Shown here piece after piece: positions 35,573-44,850 of a stretch of 64,000 nt of DNA. This DNA comes from an uncultured Flavobacteriaceae bacterium (GTDB lineage: Bacteria > Bacteroidota > Bacteroidia > Flavobacteriales > Flavobacteriaceae). The translations under genes and the position numbers were made by a program. The stretch's first letter is position 1, and every line of letters begins with the position of its first letter. The stretch spans positions 620,001 through 684,000 of the forward strand of contig CANKZQ010000002.1 of the NCBI GenBank assembly GCA_947488345.1, read 5' to 3'. The notes beneath the pieces are model-generated. The model had not been told where the DNA came from and made no database searches. It worked only from the letters and a program-made list of their open reading frames with translations.

Positions 35573-36268
35573 ATGCGTACATCAAATACTAAAAATACCA
35601 TTTTTTTTCTCTTACTCATTGTAGGATTTCTATGCTCATATCACAATACATATGCGCAAAATGATACAATCAAAAAGAAGTCTAAGAATAAAACTTTGTT
35701 AGATTCAAGAAAAAAAGCCGATGGTATTACAATTGCGATTCCTTCTAAAGTAAACCCTTTATTTGATGTCAATAAAAAGAAAGCTCCAGTCTTAAAACCT
35801 CTAAGTTATTATTTAAACTTAGGAAGTAGTTCTTCTTCCAAACAACCCAATTTTATGTCACCTAGAAAGGTCGACTCAGATGTTTATGTTCAACGAAATT
35901 TTAATGGTCAGGATACTAGTAATCCGAAGTTATCCAGTGATGCAGCTTTAGGTACCATAGAAAGCTCCACTAAATTTGTAAAAATAGAATTTAGAGATCA
36001 TGGCTTGGTCGATGGTGATCGCATACGCATTTACTTAAACGAAAAAGTCGTTGATGCAAATACAACCTTAAAGGGTTTGTCGGCATTCATTACTATACCA
36101 CTTGAAAAAGGATATAATAGAATTGATTTCAAAGCATTGAATCAGGGCTTAGTTGGTCCTAATACCGCTCAGTTTTTTGTCTATGATGATAAAGGCGCGT
36201 TGGTCAAAGCTCAGGCATGGAATTTAGCTACAGGGAAAGTGGCTACCTTAGGTGTTATTCGTTACTAA
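35573..36268 (+). CDS. Hypothetical secreted protein
   Basis: With the start at 35573 the protein is 231 aa and has a signal peptide (NTIFFLLLIVGFLCSYHNTYAQ). A basic stretch (IKKKSKNKTLLDSRKK) follows, then a Ser-rich linker. The last 100 residues (FVKIEFRDHGLVDGDRIRIYLNEKVVDANTTLKGLSAF, GYNRIDFKALNQGLVGPNTAQFFVYDDKG) look like a beta-sandwich that might bind ligand. Such proteins occur next to surface genes in Flavobacteria; I know no function. I chose 35573 because a -7 box lies at 35532. Confidence 0.8.
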   Translation: MRTSNTKNTIFFLLLIVGFLCSYHNTYAQNDTIKKKSKNKTLLDSRKKADGITIAIPSKVNPLFDVNKKKAPVLKPLSYYLNLGSSSSSKQPNFMSPRKVDSDVYVQRNFNGQDTSNPKLSSDAALGTIESSTKFVKIEFRDHGLVDGDRIRIYLNEKVVDANTTLKGLSAFITIPLEKGYNRIDFKALNQGLVGPNTAQFFVYDDKGALVKAQAWNLATGKVATLGVIRY

Positions 36269-36279
36269 AACTATAAAAA

Positions 36280-36825
36280 TTGGAAGTCCCAACACTCGAA
36301 CAATTAAAATACCCGATAGGTCAAGCGAATATTCCAAGCACCATTTCAGAAGAACAGATAAAATCTTGGATAGGTATTTTGGAAGAATTTCCAGCGAAGT
36401 TAAAAGCCTTAGTCACCCCTTTAAATGATCAGCAATTAGATACACCCTATCGAAAAGATGGCTGGACGGTCAGACAGGTAGTTCATCATTTAGCCGATAG
36501 TCATCATCACAGTTATATTCGTTTTAAATGGACTTTAACCGAAAATAACCCCACGATAAAAGCTTATTTTGAACAACATTGGGCTGAATTGCACGATAGC
36601 AAATCTGCACCTATAGACCTTTCTTTAAATGCTTTAGCATCAACACATGCAAAACTGGTGTACTTTCTAAAAGGAGTTTCCAATGAAGAATTAGAGCAGC
36701 ATTTCGTACATCCAGAAACGAATGCAGAGGTTAAATTAAACACTAACATTGGTATTTACGCCTGGCATTCTCAACATCATTATGCGCATATTGAGAGTCT
36801 TATGAGACGAAAAGGATGGATGTAG
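36280..36825 (+). CDS. YfiT-type bacillithiol transferase (DinB fold)
   Basis: The 181-aa protein has the DinB four-helix metal-binding layout with histidines in GWTVRQVVHHLADSHHHSYIR and AWHSQHHYAHIESL, and the family N-terminus LKYPIGQANIPSTISEEQIKSWI. YfiT proteins are putative metal-dependent, thiol-linked detoxification transferases, named for bacillithiol; whether this organism makes bacillithiol cannot be read here. The start is TTG at 36280, 11 nt after the preceding stop, as no ATG precedes the conserved N-terminus. Confidence 0.9.
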   Translation: MEVPTLEQLKYPIGQANIPSTISEEQIKSWIGILEEFPAKLKALVTPLNDQQLDTPYRKDGWTVRQVVHHLADSHHHSYIRFKWTLTENNPTIKAYFEQHWAELHDSKSAPIDLSLNALASTHAKLVYFLKGVSNEELEQHFVHPETNAEVKLNTNIGIYAWHSQHHYAHIESLMRRKGWM

Positions 36826-36844
36826 ATTGTCAGCAGCGTTTACA

Positions 36845-37063
36845 TCAAAACAATTTGTGTTCTAATTGTTTTTTCTCTTCTAAAAATGATGCTTTCGCTT
36901 CAGAAAGTTGAGCTTCTTTTTCGGTATTCATCAAGTCTGTGTTCTTTTTCAAAGTTGCTTTCAAAGCTGTAAATGCGTTCTCGATTGCTTTTAAATGGTC
37001 TCTTTGTCCTTCGCTAAATAGTTTTAATTCCTTCAATCCCATCGTTTTTTTTGTACTATGCAT
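36845..37063 (-). CDS. Small coiled-coil protein downstream of the thioredoxin-like gene
   Basis: The 72-aa product is almost wholly helical and charged (LKLFSEGQRDHLKAIENAFTALKATLKK ... NTEKEAQLSEAKASFLEEKKQLEHKLF), a likely coiled coil. No membrane segment or known motif. It starts 12 nt after the thioredoxin-like gene on the same strand, so it is translated from the same message. Start at ATG 37063; the track's GTG is one codon earlier. Family unknown. Confidence 0.65.
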   Translation of the reverse strand: MHSTKKTMGLKELKLFSEGQRDHLKAIENAFTALKATLKKNTDLMNTEKEAQLSEAKASFLEEKKQLEHKLF

Positions 37064-37075
37064 CACTAAAATCGA

Positions 37076-37633
37076 CTATACTTTCCATTTAATATTACAG
37101 CCTATACTCGGCTTCTGCACTTCGACATTCTCTTTACCCTCTATTAAACAGTCTAAAGCATGTCTTAAATCCTTTCCGTTTACCGGAATTCCATTGCCAG
37201 GTCTAGAATCATCTAGTTGACCACGATAAGCAAGTCTTAAATTCTTGTCAAACACATAAATATCTGGCGTACAGGCCGCATCATAACTCAACGCTACTTC
37301 TTGAGATTCATCATATAAATAAGGAAACGGGTATGATAGTTCTTTCGCCCTCTTTCGCATTAAATAAGGAGCATCATCAGGATAGTTCAATACATCATTA
37401 GATGAAATCGCAATACAATTCACTTTCTTGTTCGTGTAATCATTCGCAATAGAGACCAACTCTTCATTTACATGGATCACAAACGGACAATGATTGCAAA
37501 TAAAAAACAACACAGTCGCCACGTCTCCACGTAATTCAAACAATGAAAGTTCATCTCCCGAAACAGTATCATATAGCGTAAAACCAGGAGCCACAGTACC
37601 TAAAGGAATCATATTTGAAGCCGTCCTTGCCAT
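37076..37633 (-). CDS. Thioredoxin-like (redoxin/AhpC-TSA) protein
   Basis: The 185-aa cytoplasmic protein fits the peroxiredoxin-like family: IPLGTVAPGFTLYDTVSGDELSLFELRG, then VATVLFFICNHCPFVIHV with a CxxC (CNHC) active site, and TPDIYVFDKNLRLAYRGQLDDSRPGN with the cis-proline region. It is probably a thiol-disulphide oxidoreductase or peroxidase. Its first position and the adjacent coiled-coil protein gene suggest a two-gene unit. It is divergent from the Mpo1-like gene. Confidence 0.92.
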   Translation of the reverse strand: MARTASNMIPLGTVAPGFTLYDTVSGDELSLFELRGDVATVLFFICNHCPFVIHVNEELVSIANDYTNKKVNCIAISSNDVLNYPDDAPYLMRKRAKELSYPFPYLYDESQEVALSYDAACTPDIYVFDKNLRLAYRGQLDDSRPGNGIPVNGKDLRHALDCLIEGKENVEVQKPSIGCNIKWKV

Positions 37634-37713
37634 TTAATATCTTTCTAAATTTTGACACATTAAAGATATAAAAAAATTGTATTTTTAAACACAATTAACT
37701 AGAATTAACATTA

Positions 37714-38172
37714 ATGAGAACACTACAACAATGGTTTGATGAATATGCGGTCAGCCATCAAAATGAGACGAACATTTCTATTCACTATATCTGCGTACCA
37801 GCTATCTTTTTTAGCCTTGTAGGCGTGATCATGTCTATACCTTCTGCACCTCTACAGCAAGTGTTCGGCTTCGAAAGTCCGATGTTGCTTAACTGGGCAA
37901 CCCTAATGCTTGTGTTATACTTACTCTTCTACTTACGATTATCTTTCTCAATGTTTTTAAAGATGTTCGTATTTTCGGCGCTATGTGTAGTAGGCAACTA
38001 TTTCTTAGGGCAATATCTTCCTTTACTATACACATCTATTGCTATTTTCGTTCTAGCATGGATTGGGCAATTTTATGGTCATAAAATAGAAGGAGCTAAA
38101 CCTTCTTTTTTAAAGGATGTGCAATTTCTATTAATCGGTCCGGCTTGGGTAGTTAAAAAAATGTTTGGTTAA
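37714..38172 (+). CDS. Mpo1-like (DUF962) membrane protein
   Basis: The 152-aa protein has four hydrophobic segments and matches the DUF962/YGL010w family: MRTLQQWFDEYAVSHQNETNISIHYICVPAIFF, and the late GHKIEGAKPSFLKDVQFLLIGPAWVVKK. The His residues of SIHYI and GHKIEG correspond to the metal-binding ones of yeast Mpo1, a 2-hydroxy fatty acid dioxygenase, so a lipid-oxidation role is plausible. Its TAA overlaps the start of the next gene by one base. Confidence 0.9.
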   Translation: MRTLQQWFDEYAVSHQNETNISIHYICVPAIFFSLVGVIMSIPSAPLQQVFGFESPMLLNWATLMLVLYLLFYLRLSFSMFLKMFVFSALCVVGNYFLGQYLPLLYTSIAIFVLAWIGQFYGHKIEGAKPSFLKDVQFLLIGPAWVVKKMFG

Positions 38173-38510
38173 TGAGCACGACAATATCCTTCGAAGACTT
38201 TACAAAAGTTGATATTCGCATAGGTACAATTATAGAAGTAGCTGATTTCCCGAAAGCAAGAAAACCGGCATATCAACTCAAAATTGATTTTGGAACTTTA
38301 GGGATTAAAAATTCAAGCGCCCAAATAACAGATCTCTATTCGAAAAAAGAATTACTAAATCGGCAAATAACCGCCATTGTAAATTTTAAACCGAAACAGA
38401 TCGCTAATTTTATGAGCGAATGCTTGGTACTGGGCGTTGCGAATGCTAAAGGTGAAATTGTGTTGCTAAAAGCTAGTACCACTATTAAAAACGGAGAACA
38501 GGTAAGTTAA
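38172..38510 (+). CDS. CsaA-like tRNA-binding domain protein
   Basis: The 112-aa protein is a stand-alone OB-fold tRNA-binding (EMAP II/TRBP111) domain: VDIRIGTIIEVADFPKARKPAYQLKIDFG, NSSAQITDLYSKKELLNRQITAIVNFKPKQIANFMSECLVLG. Stand-alone members bind tRNA or behave as chaperones (CsaA). It overlaps the preceding stop by one base (TAATG) and precedes the oxidoreductase gene by one base, so the three genes are read together. Confidence 0.92.
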   Translation: MSTTISFEDFTKVDIRIGTIIEVADFPKARKPAYQLKIDFGTLGIKNSSAQITDLYSKKELLNRQITAIVNFKPKQIANFMSECLVLGVANAKGEIVLLKASTTIKNGEQVS

Positions 38511-38511
38511 C

Positions 38512-41433
38512 ATGCAACAAGTTATTTCGAACAATAAATTACAACAGCTTTCCGAAGAATTGAATGGAGCGCTTTTTTTTGACAGCTTACACAAAACACT
38601 CTATGCAACGGATGCCTCTGTTTATCGAAAGATTCCTTTAGCTGTCGCCTTCCCTAAAAATTCGAACGACATCAAGCAATTGATTGCTTTTGCCAATATG
38701 CACCATATTACGTTGATTCCAAGGGCCGCGGGAACTTCGTTAGCCGGACAATGTGTGGGAGAAGGAATTGTGGTTGATCTATCGAAGCATTTCACCAACA
38801 TCATCGGATTTGATGAAAAAAATAAAACCGTTACCGTAGAGCCCGGAGTTATCAGAGATGAATTGAATGTTTTTCTAAAACCATATGGTTTATTTTTTGG
38901 ACCAAATACGTCTACGAGCAATCGGTGTATGCTCGGCGGTATGGTTGGAAACAACTCTTCAGGAACTACCTCTATTAAATACGGTGTTACACGTGACAAA
39001 ATAGTGTCGTTAGAAGCCATTTTATCAGACGGATCTGAAGTCATGTTTTCTGCGCTTTCCGCGGAAGAATTCAAGCAAAAACGATTGAGTCAAGGTTTGG
39101 AAGGAACCATTTACAAGACTATTTTTACCGAACTCTCAAAACCCGAAGTACAAACTGAAATCCAAGAACAATTTCCAAAAAAAACCATCCATAGGCGCAA
39201 TACCGGATACGCCTTAGATATACTTTTAGATAGCAACATTTTTTCTAATAATGACAAAGACATAAATATTGCCCAGTTCTTATGTGGTAGTGAAGGTACC
39301 CTGGCATTTACAACGGCCATAACATTACAATTAGAAGAATTACCACCGGCACACAAGGTAATTGTAGCATCGCATTTCACGAGTATTCAAGAAAGTTTGG
39401 AGGCCGTTTTAATTGCTATGAAACATGACCTGTACACCTGTGAATTGATGGATAAAACTATCTTAGATTGTACAAAAAACAATAGAGAACAATTAAAAAA
39501 CCGCTTCTTTGTCAACGGCGATCCCGAAGCTATTTTATTGCTAGAAGTAGCAAGTGACTCAAAAGAAGAAGCTATCAAATTAGCAGATCGATTAATCGAA
39601 AATTTAGAAACCTTAAATATGGGGTATGCACACCCCAAATTAGTGGGGCAAGATATCGACAAGGCTCTGGAATTAAGAAAAGCTGGTTTAGGATTGTTAG
39701 GAAATATTGTAGGTGACGCCAAAGCTGTGGCCTGTATTGAAGATACTGCCGTTGACCTGCAAGATTTACCTAATTATATTACAGAATTCACTCAAATGAT
39801 GGATGATTTTGGTCAAAAAGCCGTCTATTATGCACATGCTGGTGCTGGTGAGCTACACCTCCGCCCTATTCTAGATTTGAAACAGAGTAGAGATGTTGAG
39901 CTTTTCCGTAAAATTACGACAGAAACAGCAAAATTGGTAAAAAAATACAAAGGTTCTTTTAGTGGCGAACACGGCGACGGTATTGTCCGCGCAGAATTTT
40001 TACCCTTAATGATCGGAGACAGCAACTATCAATTATTAAAACGTATTAAAAAAGCATTTGACCCCAACACAATTTTTAACAAAGGAAAAATCGTAGATGC
40101 ATATCCTATGGATGCTTCATTGCGCTATGAAGTTGACCGAAAAGAACCCAAAGTCGATACCTTACTTGACTTTTCGGATTCCTTAGGGATTTTGAGAGCT
40201 TCCGAAAAATGTAACGGCTCTGGAGATTGCAGAAAGCTTCCAAACGCTGGAGGTATGATGTGTCCGAGCTACCGCGCGACACGCGATGAAAAAGATACCA
40301 CACGAGCTAGAGCGAATACACTGCGTGAAATCTTAACGACTTCCGATAAGGAAAATAAATTTGATCATCCCGAACTAAAAGAGGTTTTTGATCTATGTTT
40401 AAGTTGTAAAGCATGCGCTGGAGAATGCCCAAGTAATGTTGATGTAGCCAGTTTTAAAGCGGAGTTTCTCTATCAATATCAAAAAGTAAACCCGCCTTCT
40501 TTTCGTACAAAGATGTTTGCCAATAATGTGAAATATAATAAATTGGGAAGCCTTTTTCCGACATTGACGAATGCAATTCTAAACACCTCACTATCAAAAT
40601 ATGTTTTCGGTATTGCAAAGCGAAGGAGTGTTCCAAAATTGGCATCTCAAACCCTTAGAAGATGGTATGCGAAGCATAGAACGCGTCTTGAAAAGGTTGC
40701 TACCAATAAAGGTCGTCTCTATTTATTTGTGGATGAATTTACGAATTATTATGATGTTCAAATTGGAATAGACTCTATCGAATTGCTCACCAAACTAGGA
40801 TACAAAGTAACTATTATTGAGCATGACGAAAGCGGCAGAAGTCATTTATCAAAAGGGTTTCTCGATGAAGCGAAAGTAATTGCGAATACCAATATCGATA
40901 TTTTTTCAACGCTGGTTTCAGAAGAAGCTCCTCTTATTGGTATTGAACCTTCGGCCATCTTATCGTTTAGAGATGAGTATATCCGTTTAGCAGATGATCA
41001 ACAAGCTGCTAAAAAACTAGCTCAACATACGTTTAGTATTGAAGAATTTATCAAAAATGAAGCGACAAAAGGAAATATCGACAGAAACAGTTTTAGCAAT
41101 CGCTCGATGACCGTAAAAATTCATGGGCATTGTCATCAAAAAGCACTGAGCAGCACCGAGCCCACTTTCTTTATATTGAACCTTCCTAAAAATTACTCGG
41201 TGAGTATCTTAAACACAGGATGTTGTGGCATGGCTGGTTCATTTGGGTATGAAAAAGAGCATTATCAAGTAAGTATGCAGGTCGGAGAAGATACATTGTT
41301 CCCTAAGCTGAGAAAGTTACCCTCTTCAGTACAAATTGCAGCTTCAGGCACAAGTTGTCGCCATCAAGTGTTAGATGGTACCAATCGGATTGCCGAACAT
41401 CCAGTGAGTATTTTGAGGAAAGCTTTAAAATAA
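38512..41433 (+). CDS. FAD-binding and [Fe-S]-binding oxidoreductase (GlcD-GlpC fusion, YdiJ-type)
   Basis: The 973-aa protein is a single-chain flavin/iron-sulfur dehydrogenase. It has an FAD_binding_4 domain (LIPRAAGTSLAGQCVGEGIVVDLS, GLFFGPNTSTSNRCMLGGMVGNNSSG), an FAD-oxidase C-terminal domain (HAGAGELHLRPILDL, GEHGDGIVRAEFLP), a ferredoxin-like region (CLSCKACAGECPSNV, with a preceding Cys in CNGSGDCRK) and a CCG-type domain (HGHCHQKAL, NTGCCGMAGSFGYEK). It probably oxidises D-lactate or D-2-hydroxyglutarate into the quinone pool. Start at 38512 is one base after csaA. Confidence 0.95.
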   Translation: MQQVISNNKLQQLSEELNGALFFDSLHKTLYATDASVYRKIPLAVAFPKNSNDIKQLIAFANMHHITLIPRAAGTSLAGQCVGEGIVVDLSKHFTNIIGFDEKNKTVTVEPGVIRDELNVFLKPYGLFFGPNTSTSNRCMLGGMVGNNSSGTTSIKYGVTRDKIVSLEAILSDGSEVMFSALSAEEFKQKRLSQGLEGTIYKTIFTELSKPEVQTEIQEQFPKKTIHRRNTGYALDILLDSNIFSNNDKDINIAQFLCGSEGTLAFTTAITLQLEELPPAHKVIVASHFTSIQESLEAVLIAMKHDLYTCELMDKTILDCTKNNREQLKNRFFVNGDPEAILLLEVASDSKEEAIKLADRLIENLETLNMGYAHPKLVGQDIDKALELRKAGLGLLGNIVGDAKAVACIEDTAVDLQDLPNYITEFTQMMDDFGQKAVYYAHAGAGELHLRPILDLKQSRDVELFRKITTETAKLVKKYKGSFSGEHGDGIVRAEFLPLMIGDSNYQLLKRIKKAFDPNTIFNKGKIVDAYPMDASLRYEVDRKEPKVDTLLDFSDSLGILRASEKCNGSGDCRKLPNAGGMMCPSYRATRDEKDTTRARANTLREILTTSDKENKFDHPELKEVFDLCLSCKACAGECPSNVDVASFKAEFLYQYQKVNPPSFRTKMFANNVKYNKLGSLFPTLTNAILNTSLSKYVFGIAKRRSVPKLASQTLRRWYAKHRTRLEKVATNKGRLYLFVDEFTNYYDVQIGIDSIELLTKLGYKVTIIEHDESGRSHLSKGFLDEAKVIANTNIDIFSTLVSEEAPLIGIEPSAILSFRDEYIRLADDQQAAKKLAQHTFSIEEFIKNEATKGNIDRNSFSNRSMTVKIHGHCHQKALSSTEPTFFILNLPKNYSVSILNTGCCGMAGSFGYEKEHYQVSMQVGEDTLFPKLRKLPSSVQIAASGTSCRHQVLDGTNRIAEHPVSILRKALK

Positions 41434-41556
41434 AGAAGTTTCAACCCTCACCCGAAAGCGCAGTTCACGCATTCTTCTGGTTCATTTACTTAAGATCAAT
41501 TTCATTCGTAGATTTTTGAAATTACATTCGTGTTATTAATTAATCTCTTAAATCAA

Positions 41557-42270
41557 ATGATGATGAACACAAAAATCGATCTTCAAATTAGTAATCCTTG
41601 CACTCAACAATTTAATCAATTTAAAAAAACAACAGCCGGCGGCTACTGTGCCGCTTGTCAGAAAGAGGTTGTTGATTTTACCAACATGACACCGAAAGAA
41701 ATCATGAACTTTTTTACAAATAAAGAAGAAAGTATATGCGGGAGTTTTAAAACGTCCCAATTAAAAACATACACCAGTAATTCAATGCCCAGAGCTCGTA
41801 GATTTAGCTTTCTTGGTGGATTGAGTTTTCTGGTACTTGCCTTAGGTACTGTAGGAGCCACTTTTGCGCAAACTCAAAAGCAACCAACCGTTATTGTCAA
41901 AAAAGACAGTGCACAAACAATTCAAGGAAAAGTCTATGCGCAAAAAGCGCATACTATTTCTGGCATCGTATCAGATACATTTGGTCCTCTACCCGGTGCC
42001 AGTATCTTATTACAGGGAACCGTCATCGGTACCGAAACTGATTTCGATGGAAAATTTGTATTTCCAAAGAAATTAAAGAAGGGAGACGTCTTACTAATTA
42101 GCTTCATCGGATATGAGACTAAAAAGATCGTAATTTCGGGTGATCAAAAAAATTTACAACTAGCAATGAAAATTAAAATGATCGCTAGTTCTTGCAACAT
42201 TCTTGGCGAAGTGGAAGTCAAAAAAGTATATAAATCAAAGAAATCATTGTGGAGAAAGTTAAAATCATAA
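41557..42270 (+). CDS. Cys-motif membrane protein with CarboxypepD_reg-like domain
   Basis: The product is about 237 aa. The N-terminal cytoplasmic part has a Cys motif (SNPCTQQFNQFKKTTAGGYCAACQKEVVDFTNMT), followed by a transmembrane helix (FLGGLSFLVLALGTVGATFAQ, about residue 86-106) and a CarboxypepD_reg-like beta domain (ISGIVSDTFGPLPGASILLQGTVIGTETDFDGKFVFP) that is usual at the N-terminus of TonB receptors. The track's GTG start at 41530 gives a different N-terminus; ATG codons at 41557, 41560 and 41563 are likelier. It overlaps the transglutaminase-like gene by 22 nt. Confidence 0.8.
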   Translation: MMMNTKIDLQISNPCTQQFNQFKKTTAGGYCAACQKEVVDFTNMTPKEIMNFFTNKEESICGSFKTSQLKTYTSNSMPRARRFSFLGGLSFLVLALGTVGATFAQTQKQPTVIVKKDSAQTIQGKVYAQKAHTISGIVSDTFGPLPGASILLQGTVIGTETDFDGKFVFPKKLKKGDVLLISFIGYETKKIVISGDQKNLQLAMKIKMIASSCNILGEVEVKKVYKSKKSLWRKLKS

Positions 42271-43262
42271 TTCTATTTCTATGGAGTCTTTCTGGTTATG
42301 CACAAATAGATGACTTTAAGGGAGTAAACTTTCGTGAAGCAGACAGTATTGCCAATCACTATAAAGGTGAAGATCTGAGAAACTTACCATTATTGACCCA
42401 TAAATTGACAGCTACATTACCCACCGAAGCAGCAAAATTTAGAGCAATTTATACATGGGTAAGTACCAATATTACCAATGATTTTGGAGGTGCAGCCAAG
42501 AATCAGCGAAAACGTAAAAAAATCATAAATGATGATAAGGCACTCGATGAATGGAATACACTCTTTAAAGATAAGGTCTTTAAAAAACTTTTGAAAGATA
42601 AAAAAACCGTTTGCACAGGATATGCCTATTTAGTGAAAGAATTAGCAACAATCGCCGATATCGAGTGTAGAATTATTGATGGATACGGACGAACAATTGA
42701 CTCGAATATTGGTGGACCTGCCTTTGCAAATCATTCTTGGAATGCAGTTAAACTAAATGACAAGTGGTATCTCTGCGATGCCACTTGGTCTAGTGGATAT
42801 ATCAACATACCAAGTTATGAATTCAAACAAGATTATAACCAAGGGTATTTTTTGACTCGCCCCGAACTATTTGTACAAAATCATTATCCTCTTGAAACAA
42901 AGTGGTTACTTCTAGAGCAACCTCCCAGTCTCGATAGTTTTTTACACGCTCCATTAATCTATGGCGAAGCATTTAAACACAAAATCATGCCCTTAATGCC
43001 CAACAAGATGTATTTCGAAACCGTAAAACAACGAAAGAATAAATTCGCATTGAAGATTTTTAAGCCCTTTCAACTAGAAGATTTACGATTAGAAATCGTC
43101 CTTGGGTCAACCAACAAGATTATCAAAGTACCTAAGGCCTCGATTAACGAACATGTTCTAGAATTTGACTATACCTTTAATGGTGCGGGTCACTATGATT
43201 TTCATATCAAAGTAAAGGACAAAGTAATCGCTACGTATCTCGTTAAAGTCAAACGAAAGTAA
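42249..43262 (+). CDS. Secreted transglutaminase-like protein
   Basis: The 337-aa protein has a signal peptide (ends GYAQ) and a transglutaminase-core fold with the catalytic order Cys (KTVCTGYAYLVKEL), His (FANHSWNAVKLN) and Asp (WYLCDATWSSG). Members act as proteases or peptide cross-linkers; this clade's substrates are unknown. A C-terminal beta domain of about 100 aa follows. The start is GTG at 42249, inside the preceding gene (22-nt overlap), which implies translational coupling with the CarboxypepD_reg protein. Confidence 0.88.
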   Translation: MEKVKIIILFLWSLSGYAQIDDFKGVNFREADSIANHYKGEDLRNLPLLTHKLTATLPTEAAKFRAIYTWVSTNITNDFGGAAKNQRKRKKIINDDKALDEWNTLFKDKVFKKLLKDKKTVCTGYAYLVKELATIADIECRIIDGYGRTIDSNIGGPAFANHSWNAVKLNDKWYLCDATWSSGYINIPSYEFKQDYNQGYFLTRPELFVQNHYPLETKWLLLEQPPSLDSFLHAPLIYGEAFKHKIMPLMPNKMYFETVKQRKNKFALKIFKPFQLEDLRLEIVLGSTNKIIKVPKASINEHVLEFDYTFNGAGHYDFHIKVKDKVIATYLVKVKRK

Positions 43263-43347
43263 CAAACATCATAGAGTCAAATGACACTGAGTTAAGGTTC
43301 AAATTAAATTCGTATTTTTAATCTCAACGAATTCAAATACGAACCTC

Positions 43348-44793
43348 ATGAAAACGAAACCCTTTTTGGTATTATTATGCCTTTTATTAAGTTTCGCTGT
43401 AAGCGGACAAAAAAAGAAAAAACTTTCAAAAAATAAAGCCGCAATTCTCGCATCAACAGCGAAACACAAAGCCGCCCTAATTGAAATTTCGGATAAAATA
43501 TGGGCAAGCGCAGAAACAGCATTTGAAGAATACAATTCTTCAGAAATATTAGCAAGCTATGCCGAAAAAAATGGATTTACAGTAGAACGTGGTGTCGCCG
43601 GAATGCCCACTGCATTCGTAGCCACATATGGCTCAGGAAAACCAGTTATTAGTGTGTTAGGGGAATTTGATGCCTTACCGGGAATCTCTCAAAAAGCACA
43701 GCCAACAAAGGAAGCACTCGAAGAAGGGGCTGGCGGACATGGGTGTGGTCATAACTTATTCGGAACTGGTAGTTTAGGTGCAGCCATCGCCGTGAAAGAA
43801 TTGATAGAAAGGGGTAAACTAAAAGGTACCATAAAATTTATGGGGACCCCTTCTGAAGAGAAATTTTTTGGAAAAATATGGATGGTGCGCGAAGGTATTT
43901 GGGATGATGTTGATGTGAATATAAGCTGGCATCCATCGGCAGCTATTCGAGCCGATGTGCAGAGTTCGTTAGCACTAGTAGATTTTAAAATAGAGTTTTT
44001 CGGTCAGGCAGCACATGCTTCTGCTGATCCGTGGAATGGTAGGAGTGCGTCTGACGCATTAGAATTATATACGCAAGGTGTGAATTACTATCGTGAACAT
44101 GTAAAACCAACGGTAAGAATGCATTATCATATACAGGATGGCGGACAAGTAGTCAATGTAGTACCTGATTATTCGCGCTTATGGATGCGCGTTCGCGACA
44201 CCAAACGCGAAGGGATGATGCCAGTATATGAACGTGTACAAAAAATGGCCCAAGGCGCTGCTATCTTAGCCAATGTAGATTACAAAGTTTCCTTGATTTC
44301 TGGTATTTATGAAGTCTTGGTCAACCGCGCAGGTGGTGAAATTATGCAACAAAACCTAGAACTTTTGGGGCCTATTAACTACACCCAAGAGGAGATTGCA
44401 TTTGGTAAAAAAATACAAGAGGTAACGGGTAAGGAACAGGTAGGTATGGACAGTGCTATCGAACCTTTAGAAGCTACAAAAGAACATCCAGGAGGTGGCT
44501 CTACAGATGTCGGTGATGTAAGTTGGAATGTTGCCAATATCAATTTAAGTGTAACAACAGCACCAAAAGATACCCCCTGGCACTCATGGGCCGTTGTGGC
44601 CTGCGGTGGAATGAGTATCGGACACAAAGGAATGATTTATGCCTCGAATGCTATGGCAATGACGATGGTTGATCTTTTCGAAAATCCAAAACTTGTAGCC
44701 AAAGTAAAAGCTGAGTATAAAGAACGAAAAGGAGATACGGTATATAAAGCGATCGTACCAGATGGCCCTCCTCCGATTCCTGTAAAGAAATAA
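43348..44793 (+). CDS. Exported M20-family amidohydrolase (AbgB-like)
   Basis: The 481-aa protein has a signal peptide (LLCLLLSFAVSG) and the M20 amidohydrolase fold: VLGEFDALPGISQ, the GGHGCGHNLFGTG metal site, GTPSEEKFFGK, and a lid domain in the middle (HASADPWNGRSASDALELY). It resembles the p-aminobenzoyl-glutamate hydrolase B subunit and related N-acyl amino acid hydrolases. The signal peptide places it in the periplasm or outside, which is less common for the AbgB group. It is probably transcribed alone. Confidence 0.9.
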   Translation: MKTKPFLVLLCLLLSFAVSGQKKKKLSKNKAAILASTAKHKAALIEISDKIWASAETAFEEYNSSEILASYAEKNGFTVERGVAGMPTAFVATYGSGKPVISVLGEFDALPGISQKAQPTKEALEEGAGGHGCGHNLFGTGSLGAAIAVKELIERGKLKGTIKFMGTPSEEKFFGKIWMVREGIWDDVDVNISWHPSAAIRADVQSSLALVDFKIEFFGQAAHASADPWNGRSASDALELYTQGVNYYREHVKPTVRMHYHIQDGGQVVNVVPDYSRLWMRVRDTKREGMMPVYERVQKMAQGAAILANVDYKVSLISGIYEVLVNRAGGEIMQQNLELLGPINYTQEEIAFGKKIQEVTGKEQVGMDSAIEPLEATKEHPGGGSTDVGDVSWNVANINLSVTTAPKDTPWHSWAVVACGGMSIGHKGMIYASNAMAMTMVDLFENPKLVAKVKAEYKERKGDTVYKAIVPDGPPPIPVKK

Positions 44794-44850
44794 CTTAAAT
44801 AGTAGCAACTATTTGATTTGTCAAAAAAGTTGAATCAAAAAGTCCACGTT

